Assembly: GCF_036345175.1 (NCBI RefSeq)
Contig: NZ_CP107780.1
Location: forward strand, 6,262,001 to 6,326,000
DNA from: Streptomyces sp. NBC_00576
Lineage (GTDB): Bacteria > Actinomycetota > Actinomycetes > Streptomycetales > Streptomycetaceae
Reading direction: 5' to 3'
Length of the DNA stretch: 64,000 nt
Made by a program: the position numbers and the translations under genes. The first letter of the stretch is position 1. Every line of letters starts with the position of its first letter. Positions 43,890-54,500 of this stretch are shown piece after piece. Under the pieces are notes generated by a model, which was not told the origin of the DNA, did not search any database, and was given only the letters and a program-made list of their open reading frames with translations.

Positions 43890-46184
43890 GTGGTGGTGAC
43901 ACCGAGGGAACGGCTTGCTGGGCTGCTCGGCGGGGCGAAGAAGGCGGGGGCTTTCAGTGCCCGGCTGGAGGCACCTGTGGCCGGACTGGGCCTTGAGGTG
44001 GCCGGGGTCGGGCCGGTGAACCTTCCGCTGCGGGCGCCCCAGGTGAAGCGGCTGATCTCGGTGGCACGGCCTGCGTTGTTCGGGCGGGGCGAAGAGACGC
44101 TGAGCGACACCAGTGTGCGTGACACCTGGCAGATCCTGCCGGATCAGATCAGTCTTGCCGGTCCTTCCGGTCCTTCCTGGCCGTCGCTGCTGAGCGGCGC
44201 GCTGGAGCATTTCCGGGGCGCTCTCGGTCTCCCGTCGTCGACCCGGCTGCGGGCTGAGCCGCACGCGATGCTGGTGTACGGCAAGGGCCAGTTCTTCCTT
44301 CCGCACCAGGATTCGGAGAAGGACGACGCCATGGTGGGCACGCTGGTGCTCTCCCTGCCCTCGGCGCACACAGGGGGAGAGCTGGTCATCGAACACGCCG
44401 GGCGCCAGTGCGCCTACCGTGCCTCGAAGACGGATCTGACCCTCGTCGCTTTCTACGCCGACTGCCGGCACCAGGTCACTCCGGTCCGAACCGGGTACCG
44501 GGTGGCGCTCACCTTCAACCTGCTCGCCGAGCCGGGGACTTCGGCGGAGGCGTCCGGACCGCTGGCGGAGCTGGCACACAGTCTGGGTCGGCACTTCGGC
44601 TCGCCCGCCAAACCGCGCTACGACACCCGTGAGTTGGATCCGCCGACCCGGCTCGTGTACCTACTCGATCACGAGTACACCCAGCGGGGTCTGAGTTGGG
44701 AGCGGCTCAAGGGCGCCGACGCGGGGCGTGCCGCTCTGCTGCGTGCCGCTTCCGGGCAGGCCGGGTGCGAGTCGGTGCTCGCCCTGGCCGAGGTGAAGGA
44801 GACCTGGGATGCCTATCCCGAGGGGGACGATCCCTGGGACGACCACGGGTACGACGAGGACGAGGACGGTGATGCGGGCGAGGTCGGCGAGGATGGGGAT
44901 TACGTCCTCCAGGAGCTGATCGACGACGAGATCACCCTGGGCTGGTGGACCGGTCCGGACGGCACCGGTGGCGAAGAGATCTCGTTGCGGGTTCAGGACT
45001 ACGAGGTGTGCACGAGCACCGAAAGCGCGGACCTGACGCCCTACGACTCCCAGTACGAGGGCTACATGGGCAACTACGGCAACACGCTGGACCGGTGGTA
45101 CCGGCGGGCCGCGGTTGTCGTGTGGCCGCGTGAGCGGGCCTTCGCGGTACGCGGCGAGGCCGGATCGCGGTGGGCCCTGGAGGAACTGCGCGTCGGCATC
45201 GCGCGGGGCGACCTGGACCGGGCGCGCAACCAGGCCCAGTCCCTCGCACCGTTCTGGAAGCACACCCGTCCGCAACCCGAGCTGCTGGATTGCGCGCTGC
45301 AGGTGGCCAAGAGCCTGGATGCGGCCGAGACCGCAGCGATGCTGCTGGAGCCGTTCAGGGCGGGCGCGCTCGGTCTGGAGCACGCGGGCGCACTGGCCTC
45401 GGCAGCCGAGCGGTACGGGACCGGATGGACGGGCCGGGTCGTCGACGCCTGGTTCGTATCGGAGGACCGCCTCCAACCGGAGCAGTACCAGTGGACCGAG
45501 CGGTTGCCGGAACTGTGCGCGGCGCTGCGTGCCCATCGGGCGCCGGCGGTGGCACGGCGGCTGTCCGCCGGGGTCTGGGCCGCGGTGGACAGTGGTCTGC
45601 GGTCGTGGACCACGACCGGGCCGGCCGAGATCCGCCGTGCGCGGCTGCAGCAGCTGGCCCTGCCGCTGCGACACGTCCTGGCGGCGGCCGACGAAGAGCT
45701 GAGGGACGGGATCCTGGCAGCGCTGCGCGAACGCGGCAACACGGTGCTCGAGTGCCTGATGCCACTGCTGCGCCGCGCCGCGGAGGCGAGCACGTCGGCC
45801 GAGTGGGGCGTGGCAGGGCTCGACGCGCTCGCACAGGACAGCGCGGACCGGCTCCGCACGGTGTGCGAGCGGCCGCCACGCGCTGCTGACGACTGGTCAG
45901 TCGCCTGGGACGGGTGCGGCTGCGAGCTGTGCGGTGTCCTCGGCGCCTTCCTCGGGTCCCGGTCGCGGCGGGTTCTCGAATGGCCGCTGGCGAAGGAGGG
46001 GCGGCGGCATGTGCACACCAGGATCGACTCGGCCGAGCTGCCGGTGCGCCACCAGACCCGGAGGCAGGGGCGCCCGTACACGCTGGTACTGACGAAGACC
46101 CAGGAACTGTTCACCCGTGAACGGGCGGTCCGCAGCCAGGCCACGGCGGACCTGGCATGGCTGATGTCCCTGCGGAACGGATGA
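43890..46184 (+). CDS. Large protein with 2OG-Fe(II) oxygenase domain
   Basis: A 764-residue protein. Residues about 40-215 carry a prolyl-4-hydroxylase-like fold: HAMLVYGKGQFFLPHQDSEK (HxD iron ligands), LPSAHTGGELVIEH, then CRHQVTPVRTGYRVALTFNL (distal His and 2-oxoglutarate Arg). After it come an acidic stretch (DEDEDGDAGEVGEDGD, about 328-343) and a long helical region. GTG start behind GGAGGGCAGG. The substrate is unknown; such long forms modify protein or nucleic acid and occur in variable islands. Confidence 0.8.
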   Translation: MVVTPRERLAGLLGGAKKAGAFSARLEAPVAGLGLEVAGVGPVNLPLRAPQVKRLISVARPALFGRGEETLSDTSVRDTWQILPDQISLAGPSGPSWPSLLSGALEHFRGALGLPSSTRLRAEPHAMLVYGKGQFFLPHQDSEKDDAMVGTLVLSLPSAHTGGELVIEHAGRQCAYRASKTDLTLVAFYADCRHQVTPVRTGYRVALTFNLLAEPGTSAEASGPLAELAHSLGRHFGSPAKPRYDTRELDPPTRLVYLLDHEYTQRGLSWERLKGADAGRAALLRAASGQAGCESVLALAEVKETWDAYPEGDDPWDDHGYDEDEDGDAGEVGEDGDYVLQELIDDEITLGWWTGPDGTGGEEISLRVQDYEVCTSTESADLTPYDSQYEGYMGNYGNTLDRWYRRAAVVVWPRERAFAVRGEAGSRWALEELRVGIARGDLDRARNQAQSLAPFWKHTRPQPELLDCALQVAKSLDAAETAAMLLEPFRAGALGLEHAGALASAAERYGTGWTGRVVDAWFVSEDRLQPEQYQWTERLPELCAALRAHRAPAVARRLSAGVWAAVDSGLRSWTTTGPAEIRRARLQQLALPLRHVLAAADEELRDGILAALRERGNTVLECLMPLLRRAAEASTSAEWGVAGLDALAQDSADRLRTVCERPPRAADDWSVAWDGCGCELCGVLGAFLGSRSRRVLEWPLAKEGRRHVHTRIDSAELPVRHQTRRQGRPYTLVLTKTQELFTRERAVRSQATADLAWLMSLRNG

Positions 46185-46229
46185 CCGCGGCTTCCGGCTC
46201 GGCGGCCGCGCGGATGCGCCCCGGTCGGC

Positions 46230-46388
46230 GTGTGCGGCCGCAGTCACTGCGGCGGTGGAGTCGGTGCTGGCGTGCTTGAGCGTGTTGGTCCGGGCTTCTT
46301 GGGCTATGCGGTGGATGGCGAGCTGGGCACCGCTGCCCGCCGCGTCGAGATCGCCCACGGTCCGGTAGGTCACGGCCAGCCCGCCATG
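46230..46388 (-). pseudogene. Histidine kinase fragment (NarL-type partner)
   Basis: GLAVTYRTVGDLDAAGSGAQ and LAIHRIAQEARTNTLKHAS are the N-box region of the HATPase domain of two-component kinases (typical: AAYRIVQEALTNALKHA). The rest of the kinase is missing on both sides. Confidence 0.65.
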
Positions 46389-46461
46389 AGGCTGGGTGGG
46401 CTTCGGCTGCACCAGCGCCGTTGCTTTCAGAGTTGTCCACCGCACCCGGAACGGTTCATCC

Positions 46462-49113
46462 TCACGGGCGCCTGGGGTGGGCGGCCTGGTAGGCGTCCCA
46501 GATCGCCGCCCGCAGCTTTCCCCGGGGCGGGACGTCGATGCCCTGGCCTCGGGCCCACGAGCGGACCTGGGCGGTGGTTGGCTCCTGCGCTCGGTCCTCG
46601 GCTACGGAGGCAACGCGGGGCGTGCCCGGTTCGCCACCGGGACGCGGTGTCCGACCCGACTGCGGGTCCGACCGTGGCGGGGCCGCGGTGGTGATCCTCT
46701 GCGGTCGAGGATCCTGCGGCGTTTGTGGTGCATTCGCTCCAGCAGCGGTACCTCCGAGTCAAGGTAGTCGTGGACCTCGACGTGGCTCTTCTTGGCCTCG
46801 GTGTTGCGCATGATCCGGCCGACCTGCTGAATCACCCGGCCCTTGAACGAGATGGGGCTGGCCAGGAACAACGTGTCCAACACGGGTGCGTCCAGCCCTT
46901 CCCCGGCGACCTTGTCGATCGCCAGCAGTACCAAGGGACCGGTACGGGCGCCGGACAGTTCGGCACGGACGCGGTCCCGGTCGGTCGTGGGCAGGCCGCC
47001 GTGCAGGAGCAGTGCTTCGATGCCGTGCTTCGATGCCATGCTCTTTGAGCGCAGATGCGAGTTGGTTGACGTGCTCGATGCGATTGGTGAGGGCCAGGCT
47101 GCACCGGCCACGCCAGGAGGCGTCGGCGATGTCGGCGGCGATCTGCTGGTTGCGCGCCTGGTCGGCGGCGAGTTCCCCGTAGATGGCCTGGATGGAAGCG
47201 CCGTCGGTGCCGGGCTCTTCGGTGGTGAAGTGGCAGCGGTGCACGATGAGGTGTTTGGCGAAGCTGCTCTGGTCTTCGATCTCGTGGCGGATCGGCCCGC
47301 ACTGCATGGTGATCAGGGCGTCCATCTGGTCGGCCCGGTACGGGGTGGCGGACAGGCCGATCCACCGCTCGGCCTTGACCTTGCGGATCGCGGCCTCGGC
47401 GGCCGGAGCCCCGCTGGCGTGGCACTCGTCGACGACGATCAGGCCGTAGCCGTCCAGCAGTCCTGTGGCGGCCTCACGATGGGCCAGCGACTGCAGCATG
47501 ATCAGGTCGACCACGCCGCCGCGGCGGTCTTTGCCCGCGCCGAGCGACCCGACGGCGTGTTCACCGAGGTCGAGGAACGTCTCCAGACGCTCGCGCCACT
47601 GGGCCAGCAGCTCTGCCCGGTTGACGATGATCGCGGTGGGCCGGGCGTGAACCGCGATCAGGGCACAGGCCATCACGGTTTTACCCGCACCGGGTTGGGC
47701 GACCAGGACCCCGGTGGGGTGGGCGGTCATCGCTTCGACGGCCCGGGCCTGTACGGCGGTGAGTTCGCCGGTGAACCGGGCGTCGATCGGGGCCTGGTCG
47801 GGGAAGGTGCTGGTGACTTTCAAGGTGCCGCCGGCGGCGGCGATCAGGCTGGCGGCTTCGTCGCGAAGCCCCCGGGGCAGGGCGATCCACTTCGGGTCGG
47901 TGGCGTCGAAGCAGCAGATCAGGCGTGGGGTGTTGAAGGTGGAGAACCGCTGGTTCTGGCGTCGGTAGAACTCGGGGTTGTGGAAGGACGCGGCGTGCTT
48001 GAGCGCCGCGATCAGTTGCGGTGGCAGTCCGGTGGTGGCGATGCGGAGCATCGCTCCTGCCTTGGCCCTGACCGTCTTGGGGGCCTTGCCCAGCGCGCTG
48101 CGGCGCGGCCGGGCCGGCAGCACCGGCGTGGTCGGGCTGGGGCCGGCCTGCAGCGGGCCCAACGTTTCCACCAACTCCTGCACCTGCCCGGGCGCCAGGC
48201 GTTCGGTGTGCGACAGGTAGGCGAACTGGTCTTCGTACGGTGTCCAGGTGGCAGGGTCGCAGAAGAGCGTGGTGCCCGCGGTGCGGGAGGCCCCGTGCAG
48301 CGGCAGCGCGATCAGATTCCCGAACCGGGCCCCGCCCTTGGAGTGCGTGGGAAGGAAGTCCTGGGCGGGGAAGAGCCGGTCGTAACTGGCCAGGGACATC
48401 CCGTCGCGAGCGTCGATCGCGCGCCGCAACAAGGCCATGCCCAGTGCGCGGGCCAGGCTGGCCGGTACCGGCGCGGTGAAGAAGATCCATACGTGTGCGC
48501 CGGACCCGGAGCGGGAGACCTCCGCCAAGGCGGGGACCCCGGCTTCCGTGCAGGCCGCCACGTAGGCGGCGGCGTCGCCTTGCCAGTCCTTGTCGTCGAA
48601 GTCGCATGCCAGCAACTGGGTCGTGTCGTCGGGGAACATCGGGTACAGGCCCACATGCAGCTCGCGCTGTCCCGGCTCGGGCCGACTCAGGTGCCGGAAG
48701 ATCACCTGGTCGGTGAGCGGGAAGAACACCCGCTCGGCTTCCGACTTGGTCTTGTCCCAGGGGTTCTCCTCGGCCGGGCTCCATCCGGTCCGGCCGTTCT
48801 TCGCGCTCACCCACCGGTTCGCGTATACGTCCGCGCGGCCGACGAACAGTGCGCGGAACAGGGCGACCTTGGCCTGCGGGGCGGAGGCCGCGTCGGCGTA
48901 GGGCAGGCCACTGCCGTACGGCATCTCGGGCGACGTGGGCGGCGCCGGCCTTTCCACCGCCTCGGGCCGCTCGGGCACGGTGTCGGGTGCCGGCATTCCG
49001 AGGCGTTCCCGGAGCCGCCGGTTCTCCTCCGTCAGCTCGGCGATCCGCTCGAGCGCGACGTCGAGCCGGATCCGCAACTCGGCGGGGTCGTCCCACCCGG
49101 ACCAGTCATCCAC
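46462..49113 (-). pseudogene. TOTE-type primase-helicase with Lsr2-like tail, broken by frameshifts
   Basis: GTG start. Residues about 60-330 match the archaeo-eukaryotic primase domain annotated in TOTE conflict systems: LLACDFDDKDW (metal DxD) near 171 and SGSGAHVWIFF near 206. A superfamily 2 helicase follows: QPGAGKT near 474, VVDECHAS near 561, GLSATPYR near 587. A 13-bp tandem duplication at 47012-47037 shifts the frame; the continuation LLLHGGLPTTDRDRVRAEL to QQVGRIMRNTE (motif VI) is in the next frame. A second one-base loss near 46695 precedes a tail with an Lsr2-type domain (VRSWARGQGIDVPPRGKL) ending at 46462. Confidence 0.75.
47012..47037. repeat. 13-bp tandem duplication inside the helicase gene
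   Basis: gtgcttcgatgcc occurs twice head to tail. Removing one copy restores the minus-strand reading KEHGIEALLLHGGLP exactly, so the duplication is the lesion. Confidence 0.9.
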
Positions 49114-49412
49114 GGGTCAATGATCCAAAAATCCTGACCGGACCGCAGCCGATCAGGACATTTCCGTCCTCGATTCCCTCGCTCTCCTGGTCCGGGTGGC
49201 CACTGGAGGCATCGACTGGTGAAGGCTGCATCAGATGGGCACGATCCACGGGCGCGAGCGTGCTGTGCTGGGCGTGGAACGTCTCGCGCTGCGAGCCCCG
49301 CTCGCAGTCTGACTTCGGACCGGGTTTGTTCTGGCTCTCCGCAGGACCAGCGACCCGTGAGGTGCGCTGGTCCAGAACACCCACTCGGCAAGGTCCCAAG
49401 GTCCGCGACACC
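49114..49412. other. Gene-free stretch upstream of the helicase
   Basis: Region in front of the helicase GTG. No gene recognised on either strand; it should hold the helicase promoter. Confidence 0.35.
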
Positions 49413-49586
49413 GGTACGGCCCACCTCATCGAGTGCGCCGACGAAGCGCTGGCTGCTCTCCTTGCGGGTGACCGCCGCCTGCGCGCCCTCTGCACCCGCC
49501 TCGGTGAGCTGCAGTTGGTCGTCCCCGCTGAAAAGCTCCCCGCGTTCCGCAAAGCCCTGCTCGCTCAGGGCTACCCACTGGCCTGA
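49413..49586 (+). pseudogene. Fragment resembling a helicase-associated XPB/Ssl2-like N-terminal domain
   Basis: About 57 residues ending at a stop: LIECADEALAALLAGDRRLR, ALCTRLGELQLVVPAEK, then FRKALLAQGY. This resembles the repeat found in Helicase_C_3/XPB-like N-terminal domains (D-AL-A-L-A---L--L-L-R----VV--E---F---L---GY). No start codon or upstream domain is visible. The assignment is by pattern only. Confidence 0.35.
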
Positions 49587-49674
49587 CCCGGACGGATCCG
49601 CTCCGGCTCCTGCAGGCCCTGATCGACGGCAGGTGGCTGTGGCTGTCCGGGACGAGGCTGGGCATACTGAGCGC

Positions 49675-49998
49675 ATGGAGACACGGGTGCGGTATGCGGA
49701 GATCCGGCCGTACACGGTTCCGGAGACCCTGGATGAGCTGGCCGGTCCGACGGACGGGGTCGTGGTTTTGCCGACCGCGTTGGACTGGACACCGAAGAGT
49801 GCCTACGACCTGTCGGATGACGTTGACCTGCGGATGCTCTATGAGACGGTCATCCGCGAGGCCATGCATGTGGAGGAACTGCGGCAGTTCCTCGACCGCG
49901 TGCTTCTCTCAGCCGTGTGGCAGAGGCTGTGGCTTCCGCCGCGGGTGCGGCTGATGTGGGAGGGGCGCTTCCCGGAGCTGGCCCGCAGGGCTGCATAG
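49675..49998 (+). CDS. Putative antitoxin partner of the AbiEii-type toxin
   Basis: A 107-residue protein, METRVRYAEIRPYTVPETLDEL at the start. A catact element (-10-like, 49663-49668) ends only 6 bases before the ATG, so the mRNA may be leaderless. No known domain is evident. It ends 11 bp before a nucleotidyltransferase toxin gene, the arrangement of type IV abortive-infection modules in actinobacteria. Confidence 0.65.
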   Translation: METRVRYAEIRPYTVPETLDELAGPTDGVVVLPTALDWTPKSAYDLSDDVDLRMLYETVIREAMHVEELRQFLDRVLLSAVWQRLWLPPRVRLMWEGRFPELARRAA

Positions 49999-50009
49999 TA
50001 TTCGTCGGC

Positions 50010-50666
50010 ATGGATCCGTTTCACTCCCGGCTCGCCCGTATCGGTCTTGGAGCCGCCGCGAGGTACGGCTTTGTCCTGGCCGGCGGGTATGCGGTGCAGG
50101 TGCACGGGTTTCTGGAGCGGCTGTCGGATGACGTCGACCTGTTCACGGACAACGCTGACCCGGTTGCCTTCTCCGAGGCAGTCGATGCGGTGGCTGCGGC
50201 GTACCGGGAGGTAGACCTGACCGTTGAGGTGGAGAAGTCCGGTGGGGTGTTCGCCCGGTTCGCGGTTACTGACGAACAGGGACACACGGCGAAGGTGGAG
50301 CTCGGGTGCGACTGGCGGGCTCGGTCGCCTGCTGTTTTGGAGATCGGTCCCGTACTGCACCCTGACGACGCGGTGGCCAACAAGGTGACCACGCTGTTCG
50401 GACGGGCCGCGCCGCGTGATTACCTCGATGTGAATGCCGCGCTTGCTTCCGGGCGGTACTCGGGTGGTCGGCTGCTGGAGTTGGCGTCGGAGCACGATGC
50501 TGGGTTCGATCCGCGCTATTTCGCCCAGGCGCTGCGGGCGGTCGACCGTTGGCCGGACCGGGAGTACGAGGCCTACGGCGTCGATGGTGGCCAGGTAGAG
50601 GCCATGCGCCGACGGCTGCGTGGCTGGGCTGCCGAGATCCTCGATGAACGGTTCGACGAGAGATGA
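50010..50666 (+). CDS. AbiEii/AbiGii-type nucleotidyltransferase toxin
   Basis: A 218-residue protein with the minimal nucleotidyltransferase core: YGFVLAGGYAVQVHGFLERL (GG helix) and SDDVDLFTD (metal DxD), then KVELGCDWRA. The HPDDAVANKVTTLFGRAAPRDYLDV segment is typical of AbiEii family proteins. These toxins transfer nucleotides to cell targets such as tRNA and cause abortive infection. A smaller partner gene precedes it. Confidence 0.82.
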   Translation: MDPFHSRLARIGLGAAARYGFVLAGGYAVQVHGFLERLSDDVDLFTDNADPVAFSEAVDAVAAAYREVDLTVEVEKSGGVFARFAVTDEQGHTAKVELGCDWRARSPAVLEIGPVLHPDDAVANKVTTLFGRAAPRDYLDVNAALASGRYSGGRLLELASEHDAGFDPRYFAQALRAVDRWPDREYEAYGVDGGQVEAMRRRLRGWAAEILDERFDER

Positions 50667-50722
50667 CCCAGCAGACCCTGGCGCCAACTGGTGCGGGCTC
50701 TTTCACCGGTTATCGGCACTTC

Positions 50723-50776
<54 letters not shown>

Positions 50777-50834
50777 TTGCGGCTGCCCTGTAGGAGGGTG
50801 ACAATGGCGTTCCGGCCGCCCGGAACACCCGTGG

Positions 50835-50863
50835 GTGTGGCCATGTGCGGCCACAGTGCGGCC
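50835..50863. repeat. Arm-type repeats left of att2 (GTGYGGCC x3)
   Basis: gtgtggcc at 50835, gtgcggcc at 50845 and 50856, spaced 10 and 11 bp. Same sequence type as the repeats on both sides of att1. Confidence 0.55.
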
Positions 50864-50925
50864 GGATGCCTTTGGACGAGGTAATACAGGGCGTCACTGT
50901 AGAACTGTCCGTACGTGCTCTGATT

Positions 50926-51041
50926 AGGCAGAACAGCACCGGGTGGCACGAGCAGGAACGAGACATCACGAATCCCCATGGTCTCGTAATGCGTAGGTCT
51001 CGGGTTCGAATCCCGAAGGCGGCTCCATGGTGAACCCCAGG
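50926..51041 (+). repeat. att2: second copy of the 116-bp repeat
   Basis: Identical to 41594-41709, including the tRNA-Thr(CGT) 3' half (50983-51027). It separates island 1 from island 2. The 9.3-kb period and perfect identity show recent duplication or strong constraint. Confidence 0.85.
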
Positions 51042-51068
51042 CCAAGCCTCTGACCTGGGGTTTTTTCT
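51033..51068. terminator. Terminator at att2
   Basis: aaccccagg / cctggggtt, 9-bp stem, followed by tttttcttttc. An att-like echo (tcgtaatgcgtaggtcggaggttcgg) follows at 51118-51143. Confidence 0.8.
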
Positions 51069-51551
51069 TTTCATTGACCTTGGAACTGTGGCAAATCGGG
51101 CACCTGTGATCTGTGCATCGTAATGCGTAGGTCGGAGGTTCGGTTTCTGTGACGAGATCGACGATCTAACGCTCTGACCTGTTCCTTTCCTTGCTCTTAG
51201 GTGATGGATCATGCTGACGCAAGAGGTCCCGGTGGACAAACGGTGGACAGGCGTGCGTGACACTCCATCAGGCACCCTTGCTGCTCCTGGGGTGATGGGT
51301 GAGATCCACCAGTCTCCGATTGGACGAGAAGCGTCGTCGGGACTGTCCGGTCCGGACAATTCTCACGTTCGGCTCGGGTCCTGGTGATGGTTGGCCGTGA
51401 GTGCACGCAGTGGCCGCCGGGGATGAGGTCGGGGGGCACCGGCGTGGGCCTGGAATCCTCCCGAGGGGCCCAGAATGCGGTCTTCCGCACCTACCGCTAC
51501 GGGCCGGAGCACACGGCGGGAACGGGCCTGACGGGTACGGCCGCCGGAACG
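51069..51551. other. Gene-free stretch right of att2
   Basis: No intact gene. Contains the att-like echo (51118), the second arm-repeat pair (51232-51250) and then the 3' flank of the AfsR-like gene. A leftward integrase end may have decayed here as suspected right of att1. Confidence 0.4.
51232..51250. repeat. Arm-type repeats right of att2 (GTGGACAR x2)
   Basis: gtggacaa at 51232 and gtggacag at 51243, spaced 11 bp. The same octamer pair lies left of att3, not near att1. Confidence 0.5.
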
Positions 51552-54500
51552 TCACCGGGCGGGATCCTTGTACTCCTTCGCAGGCACCCCGATGTCCGAG
51601 AAAATGTCCCATGCCTGCTGCCTCATCAGCTCAGCGGCAGCACCGTCGGTCTTCCGGTGAGCACGGGCGAGTGCCAAGAGGGTGCGGGCCTCGCCGGGGC
51701 GGTGGCCGGTCTCGCGGTGTACCGCCAGGGCCTCCTGGCCGAGCCTGACGGCTGTGACGTGTGCTTCCTCGGAGTCCGCTGTTTCGGACAGCACCGTCAG
51801 GGCCTGGCCCTCCACCACGCGGAAGGAGTGGTCGCGTGCTACTGCTAGGGCCCGCTCGGCGTGGGCACGGGCCTCGGAGTTACGGCCCATCTCCTTGAGG
51901 GTAAGGGAGAGGCCCACGAGGCTGTCCGCCTCGGGGCGTCTGTATCTCGACTCGCGGGCTAAGGCGAGCGACTGCGTGCCGAGCCGAATCGATCGGTCGA
52001 AATGTGCCAGTTCTCGGTGGGCAGTGGCCACCGTGTTGAGAATGCTGGCCTGAATCCAGCGCCGTCCTTTGTCCTTGGCCATGGCAAAGGCGTGCTCGGC
52101 CTGTTCCAGCGCCTCGTCGTGTCGGCCGAGTGCGATATTGATCTTGGCTACTGCGTCGAGCACCGTGGCGCGGGCGGTACGGTTCCCGTCCCCCTCGCCG
52201 GCGGTCACCCGGGGTACGAGGACGCCAAGACCGTCAGTCAGACGGCCGAGCTCCCAGTACACCCAGCCCAGATTCTGCAAAGCCAGGCTGTCGTCCCACC
52301 AGCTGATCTGCTTGTTTCGGATGACGGCCAACTCGAGCTGCTCGGCAGCCTCGTTCAGCCGGCCCAGATCCCGGCAGGTCAGACCGATGACAACCAACCC
52401 CAATGTTTCAAAGTAGGGATTTCCGGCTTCACGGGCGATCCGCATACCGGCGGTGACATGCTCGTGCGCGCTGTCGAGACGCGCCATGTACCACTCCGCC
52501 TGGCCTGTGCCGCCGAGAGCCGCTGCCTCGCCCGTCGCCCAACCGAGCTCCCGGCTTATGTCCAATACGCGGGAGTGATGCTCCAGGGCTTGGCTGGGAT
52601 CCCCTCGGTCTGACTGGATCAGTCCGAGGCTGAAGTGCATGGCTGCCTGGCCGAACAGGTCGCATTCGGCCGTGGCCGCCTCGAGCGACGTCAGCGCGAT
52701 GGCCTGCCACGCTGCGCGCGGTAGCTGAAGCCAGAAGTAGCCGAACAGCGCGTTGACCATGTGCCAGGCGACGAGGCGGGGACCGTGTTGGGCGGCATGG
52801 TTGATGAAGGCGAGCAGATTGGCCCGTTCCGCCTCCAGCCACTGTGAGGCTTCGGTGGGGGATGGCAGACCCGGTTGACCGCCGTGGCCGAGGTCGCGGG
52901 GCAGTTCCGGGAAGAGCCAGGTTCCCGCGGTGGCGCGGGTGGCGTTCAAATACCAGATCAGGAGCCGTTTCAGCGCTGCTTCACGATCCGTCGCCGCCTC
53001 TTCCACCAGAGCCCGCTCCTGCGCGTACTCACGGAGGAGATCGTGGAACCGGTACCGGCCCGCCGTGGCGGACTCGATCAGATGCGCCGCGGCCAGAGCA
53101 CCGAGCAGACGGCGCGCCTGCGGCAGCGGTGTGTCCAGGAGAGCAGACGAGGCCTCGGCGGTGAACTCCGCTCCAGGGAAAAGACCGAGCAGGCGGAACA
53201 GCCGACGAGCGCCGGGCGCCAGAACCTGGTACGACACCGAAAAGGCCGTCCGCAAGGGGGAGCTGGCCTCGCCCTCCGGCTCCAGCGCCTGAAGCCTGTT
53301 GCCCTCGGCCATCTCCGCGACGAGGTCGGCCGTCCGCAGGCCCGGGTCGCCCGCCAGTCTGGCGGCGGCCACGCGCAGGGCGAGCGGAAGGCTGCCGCAC
53401 AGCCGGATCAGTTCGCCGACCGCGCGCTCGTCGGCGGCCACCCGGTCCGCGCCGAGGGTGCGGCTCAGCAGCGCGCGGGCCTCGTCCGGCTGGAGGATGT
53501 CCAGTGACAGGGCATGGGCACCGTCGTGCGCGACGAGGTCGCCGAGCCGGTTGCGGCTGGTGACGACGACACCGCAGGTCGGGCTGGACGGCAGTAGCGG
53601 ACGTACCTGCTCAGCTGAGGCCGCGTTGTCCAGCAGGACGAGCATGCGCCGGCCGGCCAGCAGGGTCCGGAACACGCGGCCCTGGGCCTCGTGGTGCGGG
53701 GGGATCTCCGACGCCGCGAGCCCCAGGCTGCGCAGCAGCAGTTCAAGGGCCTCGCCGGGTTCGAGGGGCTCCCGGTCGTGGTCGAAGCCGTGGAGGTTGA
53801 CGTAGAGCTGGCCGTCCGGGAAGAGGTCGCGGACCTGATGTGCCCAGTGCACGGCCAGCGCGGTCTTGCCGATGCCAGCGGCGCCACCGATGGCGGAGAT
53901 GACCACAGTGTTCGCAGCCCCCCGCTCCTGCGTGGGCGGAAGCAGGGCGTGGAGCCGGGCGAGTTCGTCGGTGCGGCCGGCGAAGCCTGGGGCGTCGTGG
54001 GGGAGTTCGGCTGGCACGGCGCTCTCGCGCGGCTTGGTGAGCCGGGGCGGCGAAGGAGCCGGCGGACGCAGGAGAAAGGCGTCGTCCTGGTGCAGCACCG
54101 CTTCGTGCACCCGACGCAGTTCCTCACCGGGATCGGCTCCGAGCTCGTCACGCAGTCGCACGCGTAAGTCCTCGTAGGCTTTGAGCGCTTCCGCCTGACG
54201 CCCGCAGCCGTACAGCGCCCGCAGGCGCAGGGCCGTCAGCGCCTCGTCGTAGCGGTCGAACGCCGCGAGCCCGCCCAGCCCGCCGAGGGCCTCGCCGAAA
54301 CGGGCCAGCAGGACCAGACACTTGAGCCGCTCCAGCCGGAGCGTCCGCCGACGCTCCTCCAGCCGCTGCCGCTCCTCCTGCGCGAACGGTCCCGGAAGGT
54401 TGGCCAGGGGCTCGCCCCTGAACAGCGCCAGGGCCGCGGACAACTGATCCGCCGCGCTGGCCAGATCGCCCGACGCGACGGTGCGCAGTGCCTCGTCACC

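Noticed and set aside
46602..47111. A separate gene for the helicase C-terminal part
   Set aside because: It begins inside the helicase core and continues its motif order exactly; it is the frameshifted remainder, not a new gene.
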